A DNA stretch of 64,000 nt from an uncultured Bacilli bacterium (GCA_934095845.1 CAKOKS010000005.1:1-64000), one strand, 5' to 3'. Counted from the stretch's first letter, positions 9,111 through 18,135 are shown. Notes: a model not told the origin generated them from the letters alone. Translations and numbers: made by a program.

Positions 9111-9845
9111 ATGAAAATAATTATACCTCTATTATTAAGTGTTTTAGCGTCATTTGGAACTGTTTTGGGTTCAATGTTAGTGTTTATACCTGGAGTTGAG
9201 AAAAAAGAGAATATAAGCCTTATTCTTGCTTTTTCTGGTACTATTATGATTTTAATATCAGTTCTTGATCTTTTACCATCAAGCGTAATAACTATATTTA
9301 AAAGTTTTAATATTATTAAGGCAATATTAATAGTAGTAGGGTCTTTTATTTCTGGTTATTTTATTATTAATATACTTGATAAGAAAATAGAAGGGGAGAG
9401 TAATATGCTTAAAGTAGGATTGCTTTCTCTTATAGCATTAATGATACATAATTTTCCAGAAGGAATAGTTACATTCCTATCAGGAGTTACAAATATAAGG
9501 GTAGGGGTTAAGTTAAGTGTAGCTATAATGATTCATAATATACCAGAAGGGGTTTGTATTGCTCTTCCAATATATCTTGCTACATCGTCATTTAGTAGGG
9601 CATTTAAGTCTACCCTAATCTCTTGTTTAGCAGAACCTATTGGAGCTATACTTGCATACTTATTTTTATATAAATATATGAATGATATAATGATAGCTAT
9701 TATATTAATTTTTACAGCAGGAATAATGATAACTCTAAGTATAAATTCAATATATAAAGAATCTTTAAAATTTAATCATTCAAAATATTTTGTTTTAGGA
9801 ATACTTTTATCACTTGTATATATAGTTATATCTTTTTTAATTTAA
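9111..9845 (+). CDS. ZIP-family divalent metal transporter
   Basis: Membrane protein of 244 residues with about eight hydrophobic segments. The ZIP signatures are HNFPEG in TM4 and HNIPEG in TM5, which carry the metal-binding His, Asn and Glu residues. ZIP proteins such as ZupT import zinc and sometimes iron or manganese into the cytoplasm. The His-rich loop of many ZIPs is short here. No clear Shine-Dalgarno precedes the ATG in a very AT-rich leader; a TATAAT lies around 9063-9068, about 45 nt upstream. It stands alone. Metal specificity cannot be read from sequence. Confidence 0.88.
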   Translation: MKIIIPLLLSVLASFGTVLGSMLVFIPGVEKKENISLILAFSGTIMILISVLDLLPSSVITIFKSFNIIKAILIVVGSFISGYFIINILDKKIEGESNMLKVGLLSLIALMIHNFPEGIVTFLSGVTNIRVGVKLSVAIMIHNIPEGVCIALPIYLATSSFSRAFKSTLISCLAEPIGAILAYLFLYKYMNDIMIAIILIFTAGIMITLSINSIYKESLKFNHSKYFVLGILLSLVYIVISFLI

Positions 9846-10324
9846 GTCCCCTACTTTTTAAATTAGAAAAAGAGTAGGTAGTAGATAACTAATTATCTTA
9901 AATTAAGAATAATAAATAGAATTAATAAAAGAATATAAAAGGGAATATATAATTAGTAAATAAATTGCTTTAATAAGTATATATTAAGAATAAATATTGA
10001 TTTAATTTTTTTATAATAAATAAGTATATTGTTAGTTATTCATATATTTATTTCAAATATACAAGTTAACATAATATATATTATATGAAGTTAAATATTT
10101 ATTTAAAAAGCATTGATAACTAGTCATATTATGTATGTTTCTAGATAATTATTAATATTTAAAATTATAATAATTAGTTATAAAGACACTTACTTTTATA
10201 TTATATAAACTATCTATAGTAGTCTTTTTATATCATCAGCTATATATAAAAAATATCTTATATGTAATTATCTTACCTAACCTATTTTTTATATATAAAA
10301 GGGGAGTCATAAAAAAAGAAAAGC
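9846..10324. other. AT-rich intergenic gap between convergent genes
   Basis: About 480 nt with very high AT content and no supportable gene on either strand (only unsupported ORFs of 12-24 codons). A weak hairpin (CTACTTTTT/AAAAAGAGTAG) follows the ZIP gene. ATAACTA or its complement TAGTTAT occurs four times (near 9886, 10031, 10115, 10170). A long hairpin with arms AAAGAC/GTCTTT spans about 10184-10224. Confidence 0.6.
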
Positions 10325-10338
10325 CTAAACTTTTCTTG
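10311..10338 (-). terminator. Terminator of the HTH regulator gene
   Basis: On the minus strand AGAAAAG, loop TTTAGG, CTTTTCT and a T-run. The stop codon of the upstream gene lies in the loop. Confidence 0.7.
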
Positions 10339-11095
10339 ATTGTATTTCAGCAATTTTTTCAAATACTTCAGCTGCATTTTCTTTATTGATATCATTATAG
10401 CCAAGTTCTCTTAAAGCTTGTACTCTAACTGTATTCAATTGTTGTGTACGTGTAAGTACTTCTTCTTTTTTTTCTTCAAGATCTTGAATGAATCTATTTC
10501 TTGATTCAATTACCCTTGCCTTGCTTGCTCCCCCACTGTTATATAATGAGAAAGCAGAGTGGATAATTCCTTCAAAGATAAATTGCTTATCTTCATTAAA
10601 TCTAAATACATTAGGAGAAGTAAAACCAGTTGCTTTAGATAAATATGCAAGCAAGTATTTAATTTCCGTAATATTATCCATACTTTGTAACATATGATAA
10701 ACATATTGAAGTGCATAGAAATTATCTTCATGATCATCTTCAGTTAATTTTTCTTTAATTAAGAATGTTATATCACTTATTAAAGCTTGTTCTTCTTTTT
10801 TTAAGCCTTTTAAGTCTAGGAAATCATTTTCATGAATTTCCTTTACTCCATCATTTAATCTATCCTCTACTGCTAATAAATATTCAGTATTAACTTTTAT
10901 ATTAGCAATTGTATCAGCATCTCCATCTTCTATATCTAAAAGTTTTAATAATAAAATTTTCTTTTCTTTTGGCCATTTATTTAAATTTTCAAATTCTAGA
11001 TAGTTATATACCATTTGTCTTGAAACGCCTAAGTATTTAGCTAATCTAACTTTTGATATACCTAATTCACTTAATAATTTATTTAACTCTTCCAT
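10325..11095 (-). CDS. HTH-type DNA-binding regulator of unknown target
   Basis: 256 residues. The N-terminus (about 5-30) has a helix-turn-helix of the phage-repressor/XRE kind: LGISKVRLAKYLGVSRQMVY followed by NYLE. The rest is mostly charged helix, ending in a Glu/Lys/Gln-rich segment that could form a coiled coil, with no recognised ligand domain or membrane segment. It is monocistronic, with a strong promoter and its own terminator. The start ATG is preceded by AAGGGA at a somewhat long spacing. The TTGACA-type promoter implies high expression unless repressed, possibly by itself; that is inference. Confidence 0.7.
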   Translation of the reverse strand: MEELNKLLSELGISKVRLAKYLGVSRQMVYNYLEFENLNKWPKEKKILLLKLLDIEDGDADTIANIKVNTEYLLAVEDRLNDGVKEIHENDFLDLKGLKKEEQALISDITFLIKEKLTEDDHEDNFYALQYVYHMLQSMDNITEIKYLLAYLSKATGFTSPNVFRFNEDKQFIFEGIIHSAFSLYNSGGASKARVIESRNRFIQDLEEKKEEVLTRTQQLNTVRVQALRELGYNDINKENAAEVFEKIAEIQSRKV

Positions 11096-11127
11096 CTTGT
11101 CAAGTCCCTTCTCTATTTTACATACCC

Positions 11128-11157
11128 ATCATAACAAAAAATGTAATAAAGTGTCAA
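11128..11157 (-). promoter_or_regulatory. Promoter of the HTH regulator
   Basis: Minus strand: consensus TTGACA (11152-11157), 18-nt spacer, TATGAT (11128-11133). Leader of about 25-30 nt to the ATG. Confidence 0.75.
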
Positions 11158-11188
11158 TAGTTTACATATTATTTATAACAAAATTGCA

Positions 11189-11210
11189 TAAAAAAAGAGC
11201 CTAAGCTCTT
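11189..11210 (-). terminator. Terminator after efp
   Basis: AAGAGC, loop TTAG, GCTCTT and seven T residues on the minus strand. The efp stop codon lies in the loop. Confidence 0.85.
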
Positions 11211-11761
11211 CCTGCATATTTTCCATCAGCAGTAGATATTAAAATCTTTTCTCCTTGATTTATAAATAATGGAACTTTTACAACATAACCAGTTTCAATT
11301 TTTGCATCTTTTTGAGCATTGTTAGTTGTATTTCCTTTTACTGCTTCACTTGTTTCAACTATTTCATATTCAACTTTTTCTGGTAAATTTATTCCTAAAA
11401 TTTCACCTTCATACATTGTTATTGAAATATCTAATCCTTCTTTTAAGAATTTAATTTGATCTTTTAATTTTTCAGCAGGAATTTCAAGTTGTTCATAAGT
11501 TTCTGTATTCATAAATACATAACTATCTCCCATAGAATATAAGTATTGCATTGGAAGTCTATCAACTCTTGCTCTTTCAATTTTAATATTTGTATTATAA
11601 GTTTCTTCAACTAATGAACCAGTTCTAAGGTTTCTTAATTTCATTTTCATAAAAGCAGAACCTTTACCAGGTTTAACATGTTGGAACTCTTCGATTAAAC
11701 ATAATTTACCATCAATAATGATAGTCATTCCGTTTTTAATATCATTAATATTTATGTTCAT
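11201..11761 (-). CDS. efp: Translation elongation factor P
   Basis: Relieves ribosome stalling at polyproline stretches. The length of 186 residues is typical. The three beta-barrel domains are recognisable: N-terminal KOW-like (INDIKNGMTI), OB domain with the EF-P signature region, and a C-terminal OB ending in ISTADGKYAGRA. The loop that can be modified reads KPGKGSAFMKMK; the tip is PGKGSAF with Lys, as in other Gram-positive EF-P. Start ATG follows AAGGAGGCAATATC, 12 nt after the stop of the 56-residue gene, so it is probably cotranscribed with rpmG. Confidence 0.96.
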   Translation of the reverse strand: MNININDIKNGMTIIIDGKLCLIEEFQHVKPGKGSAFMKMKLRNLRTGSLVEETYNTNIKIERARVDRLPMQYLYSMGDSYVFMNTETYEQLEIPAEKLKDQIKFLKEGLDISITMYEGEILGINLPEKVEYEIVETSEAVKGNTTNNAQKDAKIETGYVVKVPLFINQGEKILISTADGKYAGRA

Positions 11762-11773
11762 GATATTGCCTCC

Positions 11774-11944
11774 TTACATCATTTTTCTTTTTAAAATTAT
11801 CTTATTTGTTTTGTTTGCAGATTTGCATTTAGATTTACGCGAACAAACAACCTTTTGAGGTTTAGAACAATATTCGGCTTGAAGCTTAATCAGTTTAGCG
11901 TAGTCTATTACATCTTGCAATGTTCCATGATTAATATATCCCAT
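11774..11944 (-). CDS. 56-residue basic small protein between rpmG and efp
   Basis: An open frame of 56 codons from ATG 11944 to TAA. The first half looks helical (TLQDVIDYAKLIKLQAEYC). The second is basic, with two more Cys (VVCSRKSKC) and a run of Lys/Arg/Asn. No family recognised. The nearest Shine-Dalgarno, GGAG right after the rpmG stop, is 15 nt from the ATG, longer than usual, so translation may be weak or coupled. An out-of-frame 8-codon ORF starts closer to that GGAG. The position between two translation genes suggests cotranscription. Existence as a protein is likely but unproven. Confidence 0.5.
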   Translation of the reverse strand: MGYINHGTLQDVIDYAKLIKLQAEYCSKPQKVVCSRKSKCKSANKTNKIILKRKMM

Positions 11945-11963
11945 AATAGTGATGCATTACTCC

Positions 11964-12143
11964 TTATTTACCGATTTTTGCTTCTTTGAATACTTGTACT
12001 GATTTACATTTTGGGCAATATTTATGTAATTCTAATTTTTCAGTTGTATTTTTAGTATTCTTTTCAGTGTGTCTTATCATATATCCACATTTAGAACATT
12101 TTAAACCAATAGGTGTTCTAGCGTCTGTTTTTCCTTTTGCCAT
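11964..12143 (-). CDS. rpmG: 50S ribosomal protein L33 (zinc-ribbon form)
   Basis: 59 residues from ATG 12143 to TAA. Two Cys pairs, CSKCG and CPKC, form the zinc ribbon of the C+ class of bL33, so function depends on zinc. The core HKYCPKCK and the C-terminal basic tail fit the family, with a somewhat long N-terminal extension (MAKGKTDARTPIGLK). GAGGAGG lies upstream at about 11 nt. An extended -10 (TGCTAAAAT) occurs in the gap to the PBP gene. Confidence 0.92.
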   Translation of the reverse strand: MAKGKTDARTPIGLKCSKCGYMIRHTEKNTKNTTEKLELHKYCPKCKSVQVFKEAKIGK

Positions 12144-12195
12144 AAAGTTTTAGCCTCCTCACTTGTAAACTATATGTATTTTAGCATATATATTA

Positions 12196-14118
12196 CTAAT
12201 TTTCAAACAAAATATTAGTAATATTACGTGATAGTTTACTATTTATTGGATATTTGTATGTACTTACCTCAGTTCTGTATGAAATATTAGGAGAAATTAT
12301 AGTAATAGCGTATCTAGGATTATCACTAGGTACATAAGCAATAAATGATTTTGTGTAAGTAGAAATGCCATTATAATAGGTTTCACTTGTACCAGTTTTA
12401 CCTGCTCCATTTAAGGATTTATTTATATAGGAAGTAGCTGTTCCATTAGTAACAACTTTTCTTAATCCTTCTTTTATTCTTAAATATTTATCTTCATCTA
12501 TCTCATATTTATTTAAAATTTCATCTGGATTAATGGTAGTCTTCTTAGAATTTTCGTCAACTATTGAATCAGCTATCTTTAATTTGTATCTATTTTTACC
12601 GTTAGCGATAGTTGCAATATAATTATTTAACATAAGTGTAGTATAAGTATCATATTGACCAATACTTAAATTTAATAGTAAATCACCTGATATAGTGTTT
12701 CCATTTATTCCGAGTTCCTCCCCTTCTATATCAATTTTAGTATAATCACCTAAACCAAGCGTTTTAAAATAATCACGATATTTATTAAAATCTTCTTTAG
12801 TTGGATTAAATTTCATATTTCGAGTATATATATTACCTGTCATTTTAATTGCACCTATAAATTGATAGTAATTCGAAGAATAAGCAAGAGCGTCTATATC
12901 GTTTATATAACCTAAATCTTTCCATGAACATTTTTCTTTTTGAGAATATAATTTTACACATGAATCTTTAATCTTTTTATCATCAATAACTCCATATTTA
13001 TAAAGGGTACTCATTGATGCTGCTTTTACAACTGAACCAACTGTATAAGAATTTTTTAGAATACCTATAGTATTAGGTGCAAACGTATCGTTTAAATATT
13101 CATAACTAGACATCACTTCAATATGTCCATTTGTTGGGTCACTTACGACTATATTAGAACCCTTATAATACTTAGCTGAAGGAAATTTTTTAGCTTTTAA
13201 TATTTCTTCTTTTAATATATTATCTATTTTAACTTGCTTTTCAATATCAATAGTTAATATTAAATCTGAACCTTTCTTTCCTTCATCTATTAAAGTTAAT
13301 GTGTTATCCGAATTTATTTTATATTTTCTGGCTTCCCCTTTTAAATACTCTTCATAAGTACTTTCTAAAAAGGAAACTCCAACAGTTGCATCTAATTTAT
13401 ATCCTTTACTTAAATAGTATTCTTTCTTTTCTTTTTCTATTTTTCCAATAGAACCAAATATTTGATTCAAAGATGTATCATATTTATATACTCTTATATA
13501 ATCAATATCTATTCTTATTCCTTTTAAATTTAATTCATTTAACTTAGTAAGCTCTTCATCAGTAATATTTTTCTTTATTACTTTATCTTGATAACTATAA
13601 CCTTTATTCATTAAATTATATATTACTGCTTCTTTTTTATTTTCGTCAGTTATAAGACTTTCATCAATTAAGCCATATTTATAATTAAGAAAATCATTTT
13701 CAGATATTTTTCTTTCTTTATATTTTTTTAACTTTAATTCATTTACTTTTTCATCTATATTAGTTTTGTATTTTTTATATAAATATTCTTTTAAGGAAAG
13801 CTCAGTTATATCATAGTTATCTAAAGTTATTGTTTTAGCTATTGAAGACGCGATTTCAAGTTCATCTTTACTCGTAATATTTGGTATCTTAGTATAAATT
13901 AAGACATTTATCCCTTTATTATCAACTAAGACATTACCAAATTTATCTAAAATACGTCCTCTTAATGTTGAGTTAGATTCTACTATTTTATCATTTGCTA
14001 TTTTAGATAATTCCAAATATTTTTCATGATTAATAATAGCTATATCATAAATACGTATAACTATTATCAGATTTATTATAAATAAAAGAATTTTTATTGT
14101 CGTTATTTTCTTTTTCAT
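12196..14118 (-). CDS. Class B penicillin-binding protein (FtsI/PBP2-type transpeptidase)
   Basis: Cross-links peptidoglycan outside the membrane. 640 residues with one N-terminal membrane anchor (about 8-27), the conserved dimerisation motif RGRILDKFG near residue 53, a long non-catalytic pedestal and the transpeptidase domain. Active-site motifs: SVVK (nucleophile Ser in VGSVVKAAS), SSN (YSSNYYQ) and KTGTSE. The pedestal is unusually Lys- and Asp-rich. No PASTA domains. Transcribed alone, divergent from the DUF2624-like gene; no shape-determining or division genes flank it, so FtsI and PBP2 roles cannot be separated. Confidence 0.88.
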   Translation of the reverse strand: MKKKITTIKILLFIINLIIVIRIYDIAIINHEKYLELSKIANDKIVESNSTLRGRILDKFGNVLVDNKGINVLIYTKIPNITSKDELEIASSIAKTITLDNYDITELSLKEYLYKKYKTNIDEKVNELKLKKYKERKISENDFLNYKYGLIDESLITDENKKEAVIYNLMNKGYSYQDKVIKKNITDEELTKLNELNLKGIRIDIDYIRVYKYDTSLNQIFGSIGKIEKEKKEYYLSKGYKLDATVGVSFLESTYEEYLKGEARKYKINSDNTLTLIDEGKKGSDLILTIDIEKQVKIDNILKEEILKAKKFPSAKYYKGSNIVVSDPTNGHIEVMSSYEYLNDTFAPNTIGILKNSYTVGSVVKAASMSTLYKYGVIDDKKIKDSCVKLYSQKEKCSWKDLGYINDIDALAYSSNYYQFIGAIKMTGNIYTRNMKFNPTKEDFNKYRDYFKTLGLGDYTKIDIEGEELGINGNTISGDLLLNLSIGQYDTYTTLMLNNYIATIANGKNRYKLKIADSIVDENSKKTTINPDEILNKYEIDEDKYLRIKEGLRKVVTNGTATSYINKSLNGAGKTGTSETYYNGISTYTKSFIAYVPSDNPRYAITIISPNISYRTEVSTYKYPINSKLSRNITNILFEN

Positions 14119-14166
14119 ATTAATATATTAACCAATGAAGCATAAAATATAACGGAGGAATAAAAA

Positions 14167-14421
14167 ATGTCAAATATAATAGAAAATTTTATTGTAAATT
14201 TAAAGAAAGAAGATATTATTAAATTTGCAAACAAAAATCACTTAAATGTAAGTGATCATGAAATAAATTTTGTTTACTCATTTATTAAAAGTAATTACAA
14301 ACAAGTTTTAAAAAGTCCAAATTCTTTTGATCTAGCTCCATATAAAAATGAATTTAGTAATGAAAATTATATTTTTCTAAATAATCTAATTAATAAATAT
14401 AGGAGATTTTTAACAATATAA
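14167..14421 (+). CDS. Small conserved protein, possibly DUF2624/YqfT-like
   Basis: 84 residues, helical, no membrane segment. ATG is preceded by an excellent CGGAGGAATAAAA. The pattern DIIKFANKNHLNVSDHE, then a middle segment around DLAPYK and an end segment NNLINKYR, resembles the small Bacillus YqfT/DUF2624 family, of unknown role. The assignment is by eye and moderate. Divergent from the PBP gene and followed by a bidirectional terminator. Confidence 0.6.
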   Translation: MSNIIENFIVNLKKEDIIKFANKNHLNVSDHEINFVYSFIKSNYKQVLKSPNSFDLAPYKNEFSNENYIFLNNLINKYRRFLTI

Positions 14422-14449
14422 AAATGTTCAATTAAGAACATTTTTTATT
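14419..14449. terminator. Bidirectional terminator
   Basis: AAAAATGTTC, loop AATTAA, GAACATTTTT between convergent genes; A-run and T-run on both sides. Confidence 0.85.
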
Positions 14450-14909
14450 TTATGATTATTTCTCCATCATTATTGAAATCATTTCCATTCATATTATCTT
14501 CTGAATATTCTTCAATAACTATCTCATGATAATCATTAAAACTAGCTTTAAAGTTAGCACGATGATATTTAGGTTTCTTAAATAATTCGCCAACTATTGT
14601 AAAATAAGATGCATTATTAGTTAGAAGTGTATAGTCATCTAATTCTACTAAATTAATATTGGCATTACTATAACCAATTTTTTCAAATTCACGTTTTGCA
14701 TAATCTAATTTATCTTCACCATTATATTCCATTACTAATTTTAATACACTTTTAGTATCATTGTCTATTTTTACAGCTGCGATCTTTTTAGAAGCAAAAT
14801 CAGCTATAAATATAATTAGTATCATTGCGCATATAATCGTTATAACTAAAACAATTGGGTTTTGATACATTTTTCTACTTTCATATAAATCTTTCTTCAC
14901 ACTTACCAC
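14445..14909 (-). CDS. Unknown single-pass membrane protein
   Basis: 154 residues. A cytoplasmic N-terminus of about 17 residues (MVSVKKDLYESRKMYQN) is followed by one membrane segment (IVLVITIICAMILIIFIADF), a domain of about 85 residues outside the membrane, and an acidic tail ending in DFNNDGEIIIK. No recognised family. It lies 42 nt after the 181-residue unknown gene and may be the last gene of the uvrC operon. Confidence 0.65.
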   Translation of the reverse strand: MVSVKKDLYESRKMYQNPIVLVITIICAMILIIFIADFASKKIAAVKIDNDTKSVLKLVMEYNGEDKLDYAKREFEKIGYSNANINLVELDDYTLLTNNASYFTIVGELFKKPKYHRANFKASFNDYHEIVIEEYSEDNMNGNDFNNDGEIIIK

Positions 14910-14951
14910 CTAGTATAATTTTATAATAAAACAATTTTGGGTTCAAGATAT

Positions 14952-15497
14952 TTATAACCATTTATCTTCATTAAATACTAACTTTTTTTCTTTTATAAGC
15001 GCATGTGCTTCTTGATCTGCTTCTTTTGTTGGAGAAAAAGAAGCAGCATACTTTAATCGGGCTTCTGCAAGAGTACTATATTCAATTGGCTCATAATAAA
15101 GAATTTCTTTTATGTTTTCACTTGTTATAAAAGCCCTAGGAAGGCGATATTCAATTAAATATTCTACATATTTACCTACACCAACATATTGGTTTAATAT
15201 TTCCTCATCAATATCAAAGACTACTATATAATTTTGTTTTGTACTATTTCGACAAAAGTATCCAGCATTAAGAATAAATTTAGATAAGAAAATATATTGA
15301 TTTTTATAGCAGTCTTCACTTACAAATTTTCTTATTTCTTCAATTGGTTCACTATATAAGTATTCAGGAATATAATCAAATGTATTTTTTCTTGGTATTA
15401 TTACATCTTTTTCTGGTACTTTTTCATATATATAAAACTCATCATTTTCAAGTTTTTTAACTTGTTCAAGAGTAAGCCCTCCATTAAATACAAACAT
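14952..15497 (-). CDS. Unknown soluble protein downstream of uvrC
   Basis: 181 residues, no signal or membrane segment. Mixed alpha/beta with a conserved-looking core YIVVFDIDEEILNQYVGVGK and RLPRAFITSENIKEI. The latter resembles the ends of small RES/ART-like toxin folds, but I cannot assign a family. Start ATG with GGAGGGTAT upstream, 8 nt after the uvrC stop; probably cotranscribed. Confidence 0.65.
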   Translation of the reverse strand: MFVFNGGLTLEQVKKLENDEFYIYEKVPEKDVIIPRKNTFDYIPEYLYSEPIEEIRKFVSEDCYKNQYIFLSKFILNAGYFCRNSTKQNYIVVFDIDEEILNQYVGVGKYVEYLIEYRLPRAFITSENIKEILYYEPIEYSTLAEARLKYAASFSPTKEADQEAHALIKEKKLVFNEDKWL

Positions 15498-15505
15498 ATA
15501 CCCTC

Positions 15506-17281
15506 CTACTTATCTTCTTTATTATAAAAAGATTCCAAATAATTTTTTAAATATACACTTACTTTATGAGGAAGTATTTGGTCTAATTCTTCAATACTTG
15601 CTTCATTTATTTTTTTAGCAGAACCATATTTTTTCATAAGTTCTTTCTTTCTTACGTCCCCAATTCCTTCAACATTATCAAGAAGACTTTTAATAGAACC
15701 TTTACTTCTAAGTTCACGGTGATAGTTAATTGTAAATCTATGTACTTCATCTTGAATACGTGTTAAATAATGAAATAAATTAGAAGTATAATCTATTTTA
15801 TATGATTCTAAAGTATCTCCATCTAGAAGTTCATTGGTTCTATGCTTATCATTCTTTACAAGGCCACATACTTTAATATTTAAATGAAGAGCATTAATTG
15901 TGTCTTTAACAGCATGTATTTGATTAATACCACCATCTACTAATATTAAATCTGGAAATTCTCCATGTTCAACTAAAGCACGATAATATCTTCTATAAGT
16001 AACTTCTTTCATTGTATTGTAATCATCATTCTTATCTACGCTTACTTTATATTTACGGTAATCTTTCTTTGATGGAAGACCATCTTTGAAAACAACCATT
16101 CCTGAAACAGCAAATGTACCAAATAAGTTGGAGTTATCAAATGAATCAATTCGGTTTATTTTTATACCAAGTAAATTTTCAAGTTCTTCATTGGCACCAC
16201 TTGTTCTAGCAAGTTTATTTTGAATAGTTTGAAAGTTATTTTGTAAATTAATTTTAGCGTTATTGTAAGCCATATCAAGGATAGTCTTTTTATCACCTTT
16301 TTCAGCAGTTATAACTTTGGTATTTATAGCCTCACTTAAAATTTCAGTATTTAAATCTTTATTAACTATAATAAATGATGGTACTTCATTTTTAGTATAA
16401 AAAACTGCTAAAGCACTTTCTATATCATTTATAGCATCATCACTTACAACTGGAATTATTTTATTTTTACCACCAACCAGTTTACCTGATCTAACAAAAA
16501 ATATTTCTATTGATATAAAACCTGAATCAAAATAATAGTTTATTACATCCATACTAGATCTATCACTTATTTCAACTCTTTGTTTTTCTTGAATAACTTT
16601 GATATATTCTAAATCTTTCTTTAAATCAAGAGCAAGTTCATAATTCATTGCATCACTGGCAATTTGAATTTTTTCCATAAGTTTATTTATTAAAATAGAA
16701 TCATTTCCATTTAAAAAACCAAGTATTTCTTTTTCCATTTTATCTATTTCTTCATCACTTATTTTTTTTACACAATATCCAAGACATTCATGAATGTGAT
16801 AATAAAGACAAAGTTCATGACCACTTGTACATTTTTTTAATGGGTAAAGTCTATTAATTAAATTAACCATTTTTCTGGCAGCAGATGCATTAACATATGG
16901 ACCAAATAGATGCTTATTTTCACGTTTTTTAACACTTAAATATCTAACAACTTTTAAAGTTGGATATGGTTTTCTTTTATATTCAATATAAGGGTAACTC
17001 TTATCATCCTTAAGTAAAATATTATATTTTGGATCATATTTTTTTATTAAATTGATTTCTAATATAAAAGATTCTAGTTCACTGGTAGTTACAATGTATT
17101 CAAAATCAGCTATTTCGGAAACAAGTTTTTTAGTCTTACCAGTTACTCTTCCATTAAAATAAGAAGATAATCTATTTTTTAAATCTTTAGCTTTACCAAC
17201 ATAAATAATAACCCCATTTTTATCTTTCATTTGATAACTCCCTGGTAAATGAGGAACAAGTTTAAGTTTTTCTGATATCAT
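15506..17281 (-). CDS. uvrC: UvrABC system protein C (excinuclease subunit)
   Basis: Makes the dual incisions around bulky DNA lesions once UvrB is loaded. 591 residues, normal length. In order: GIY-YIG nuclease (GSYQMKDKNGVIIYVGKAK) for the 3' cut, a Cys-containing region (CTSGHELCLYYH), the UVR helix that binds UvrB (residues about 195-230), the RNase-H-like nuclease (DSFDNSNLFG, VDGGINQ) for the 5' cut, and a C-terminal helix-hairpin-helix (LLDNVEGIGDVRKKELMKKY). Start ATG fits AGAAGGTGAATCT. Divergent from yigZ. Confidence 0.96.
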   Translation of the reverse strand: MISEKLKLVPHLPGSYQMKDKNGVIIYVGKAKDLKNRLSSYFNGRVTGKTKKLVSEIADFEYIVTTSELESFILEINLIKKYDPKYNILLKDDKSYPYIEYKRKPYPTLKVVRYLSVKKRENKHLFGPYVNASAARKMVNLINRLYPLKKCTSGHELCLYYHIHECLGYCVKKISDEEIDKMEKEILGFLNGNDSILINKLMEKIQIASDAMNYELALDLKKDLEYIKVIQEKQRVEISDRSSMDVINYYFDSGFISIEIFFVRSGKLVGGKNKIIPVVSDDAINDIESALAVFYTKNEVPSFIIVNKDLNTEILSEAINTKVITAEKGDKKTILDMAYNNAKINLQNNFQTIQNKLARTSGANEELENLLGIKINRIDSFDNSNLFGTFAVSGMVVFKDGLPSKKDYRKYKVSVDKNDDYNTMKEVTYRRYYRALVEHGEFPDLILVDGGINQIHAVKDTINALHLNIKVCGLVKNDKHRTNELLDGDTLESYKIDYTSNLFHYLTRIQDEVHRFTINYHRELRSKGSIKSLLDNVEGIGDVRKKELMKKYGSAKKINEASIEELDQILPHKVSVYLKNYLESFYNKEDK

Positions 17282-17409
17282 AGATTCACCTTCTCTTCTT
17301 TAATTTTAATATTATATTTTAAATAATTCTTATTTGGAAATTAATTAACATACACTTATATTATAACAAAAGAATACACATTTATGTTATTATATATTCA
17401 GGTGATTAC

Positions 17410-17757
17410 ATGGAACTTGTAAATACATATACATATGAAATAAAAAAGTCTAAATTTATTGGTATTCTTTATAAAGTAAATTCAATTGATGAAGTAAATG
17501 ATATTTTAAAAAATTTACAAACTGAACATAAAAAAGCAAGACACATACCTTATGCATATAAAATAGGTTCTATTGCTAAAAAAAGTGATGATAAAGAACC
17601 TGCTAATACAGCTGGAACGCCTATTTATAATGTCATCGAAAGAAATAATTTAGATAATGTTTTAATTGTTGTAATAAGATATTTTGGAGGTATTAAGCTT
17701 GGTGCTGGCCCACTTTTAAGAAGTTATGCAAAAGCAGCAAATGAAGTAATAAAATAA
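17410..17757 (+). CDS. YigZ/IMPACT-family protein, N-terminal domain only
   Basis: 115 residues corresponding to the UPF0029 (Impact N) domain. Family landmarks: KKSKFIG at the start, KARHIPYAYK, DKEPANTAGTPIYN and VVIRYFGGIKLGAGPLLRSY. Typical YigZ/YvyE proteins are about 210 residues, with a C-terminal DUF1949 ferredoxin-like domain that is absent here. The next frame starts a membrane protein and I see no leftover domain, so this is a natural short form or a complete loss. Biochemical role unknown. Start ATG follows AGGTGATTAC. Confidence 0.85.
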   Translation: MELVNTYTYEIKKSKFIGILYKVNSIDEVNDILKNLQTEHKKARHIPYAYKIGSIAKKSDDKEPANTAGTPIYNVIERNNLDNVLIVVIRYFGGIKLGAGPLLRSYAKAANEVIK

Positions 17758-17790
17758 AAATAATATAATATATTTTATTAGGTGAAAAAA

Positions 17791-18135
17791 ATGAAAAAAT
17801 ATATTTATATTAACTTGATTCCTATTTCTTCAATATTAGTAATTTCAATAATATTATCTTTATTTAACTTATTAAATATTGGTATTCATCCAATGATTTA
17901 TATTGTTTTAATGATTCTTATTATGTACATTTATGGATATTTAATATCTAAAAATTCAAATGAACGAGGATATATTAAAGGACTTTTAGCTGGATTTTTA
18001 TACTCTTTATTTTTCTTTCTATTAACATTAATATTTAATTTAGGTTTATCTTTATACATGATTATTTTTTATCTAATATTAATAATATCTTCTTCTTTAG
18101 GAGCAATGACTTTCAATTTAAAAAAGAATAGCTAG
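17791..18135 (+). CDS. TIGR04086-like membrane protein
   Basis: 114 residues with four predicted membrane segments: INLIPISSILVISIILSLFN, a second around residues 33-52, one near GYIKGLLAGFLYSLFFFLL, and a last one before the short basic tail. Layout and the GLLAGFLYS motif resemble the TIGR04086 family of small Firmicute membrane proteins of unknown role. The start is ATG 17791 with AGGTG just upstream; the in-frame GTG at 17782 is part of that ribosome-binding site. Confidence 0.65.
   Translation: MKKYIYINLIPISSILVISIILSLFNLLNIGIHPMIYIVLMILIMYIYGYLISKNSNERGYIKGLLAGFLYSLFFFLLTLIFNLGLSLYMIIFYLILIISSSLGAMTFNLKKNS

Noticed and set aside
10081..10310. Short ORFs of 12-24 codons in the AT-rich gap
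   Set aside because: None has a ribosome-binding site; all are expected by chance in such sequence.
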